Shown: in pieces, positions 63,762-64,000 of the stretch | Layout of the letters: each line of letters starts with the position of its first letter | How positions within the stretch are numbered: position 1 is the first letter of the stretch | Origin: Mesorhizobium australicum WSM2073 | GTDB lineage: Bacteria; Pseudomonadota; Alphaproteobacteria; Rhizobiales; Rhizobiaceae | DNA: 64,000 bases | Assembly (NCBI RefSeq): GCF_000230995.2 | Contig: NC_019973.1 | Location: 248,001-312,000 of the forward strand | Direction: 5' to 3' | Translations under genes and position numbers: made by a program | Notes under the pieces: model-generated | Told to the model about the DNA's origin: nothing | Database searches by the model: none | Seen by the model: the letters and a program-made list of their open reading frames with translations, nothing else

Positions 63762-64000
63762 ATGAAGACTGTTCTGAAGACATTCGCCACGGCGCTGCTG
63801 CTCGGCGTCGCCGCCATGGGCGTGGCCAAGGCCGATCCGGTCAAGATCGGCGTCGCCGCCGAACCCTACGCGCCCTTCACCTCGCCAGATGCTTCGGGCA
63901 AATGGGTCGGCTGGGAGATCGACTTCATCGACGCCGTCTGCGCCGAAGAGAAGCTCGACTGCGTCATCACCCCTGTCGCCTGGGACGGCATCATCCCGGC
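63762..64000 (+). CDS. Amino-acid ABC transporter substrate-binding protein (partial)
   Basis: Only the first 79 codons are present. MKTVLKTFATALLLGVAAMG then VAKA is a signal peptide, and the mature part DPVKIGVAAEPYAPFTSPDA with GKWVGWEIDFIDAVCAEEKL is typical of ArgT/HisJ-like binding proteins. GGGAG precedes the ATG. It is the partner of the ATPase just upstream; a basic amino acid or guanidino compound is the likely ligand. It runs off the right edge. Confidence 0.9.
   Translation, partial: MKTVLKTFATALLLGVAAMGVAKADPVKIGVAAEPYAPFTSPDASGKWVGWEIDFIDAVCAEEKLDCVITPVAWDGIIP

Overview
The window looks like chromosomal DNA of a Mesorhizobium-type alphaproteobacterium (Rhizobiales). It is GC-rich with many GTG and TTG starts. 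It carries Rhizobium-type succinoglycan (exo) genes, a class II aroA very close to the Agrobacterium CP4 type, and the alphaproteobacterial FYDLNKDP (TIGR02300) protein. No transposase, phage gene, integrase or CRISPR array was seen.

Bases 1-28,000 hold a rearranged succinoglycan-like exopolysaccharide (EPS) locus. exoL-exoA-exoM-exoO-exoN-exoP keep the Sinorhizobium order on the minus strand. A flippase, a phosphoribosyltransferase-like protein, a GT4 glycosyltransferase, a two-subunit GMC dehydrogenase, UDP-glucose dehydrogenase, exoK and exoU follow. exoX, exoY, exoF and exoQ lie at 23.3-27.7 kb. Together they cover sugar-nucleotide supply, initiation (ExoY), chain extension (ExoA/L/M/O/U), export and polymerisation (flippase, ExoQ, ExoF, ExoP), trimming (ExoK) and repression (ExoX).

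A complete lasso-peptide cluster sits inside this locus, between exoU and exoX (15.8-23.3 kb). It has a 50-residue precursor, a PqqD-like recognition protein (B1), a transglutaminase-like protease (B2), an asparagine-synthetase-like cyclase (C), an HPr-kinase-like protein (K), an ABC exporter (D) and a divergent nucleotidyltransferase. The predicted core starts with Gly, has Asp at position 9 and ends in Ser, so a C-terminally phosphorylated lasso peptide is likely. A 17-bp palindromic element (type TGTTGC-N3-GCAACA) recurs upstream of exoL/flippase, the exoK operon, exoY, exoQ and the lasso precursor. This suggests one regulator controls both EPS and the peptide. It is the most interesting system here.

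Bases 28-37.9 kb hold carbohydrate genes: SDR, GH39, a GH144-like glucanase, a flavoprotein missing one of the usual redox cysteines, a GT4, a truncated GT32 remnant, DUF1349, an aldehyde dehydrogenase and a TetR regulator. Bases 38.6-49.1 kb form an organosulfur operon: ssuD, a flavoprotein, sfnG, a branched-chain-amino-acid-type ABC transporter and an SfnB-like acyl-CoA dehydrogenase. A frameshifted GntR gene is divergent from it. A Crp/Fnr regulator, two small paralogues and tRNA-Ala(GGC) follow.

Bases 51.9-56.7 kb are core genome (TIGR02300, aroA, cmk, rpsA with a strong terminator). A membrane GT-C-like protein and an SDR come next. The last 4.5 kb is a guanidino-compound module: a ThDP decarboxylase, a TetR regulator, a dimethylargininase-like hydrolase and a polar amino-acid ABC transporter cut by the window end.
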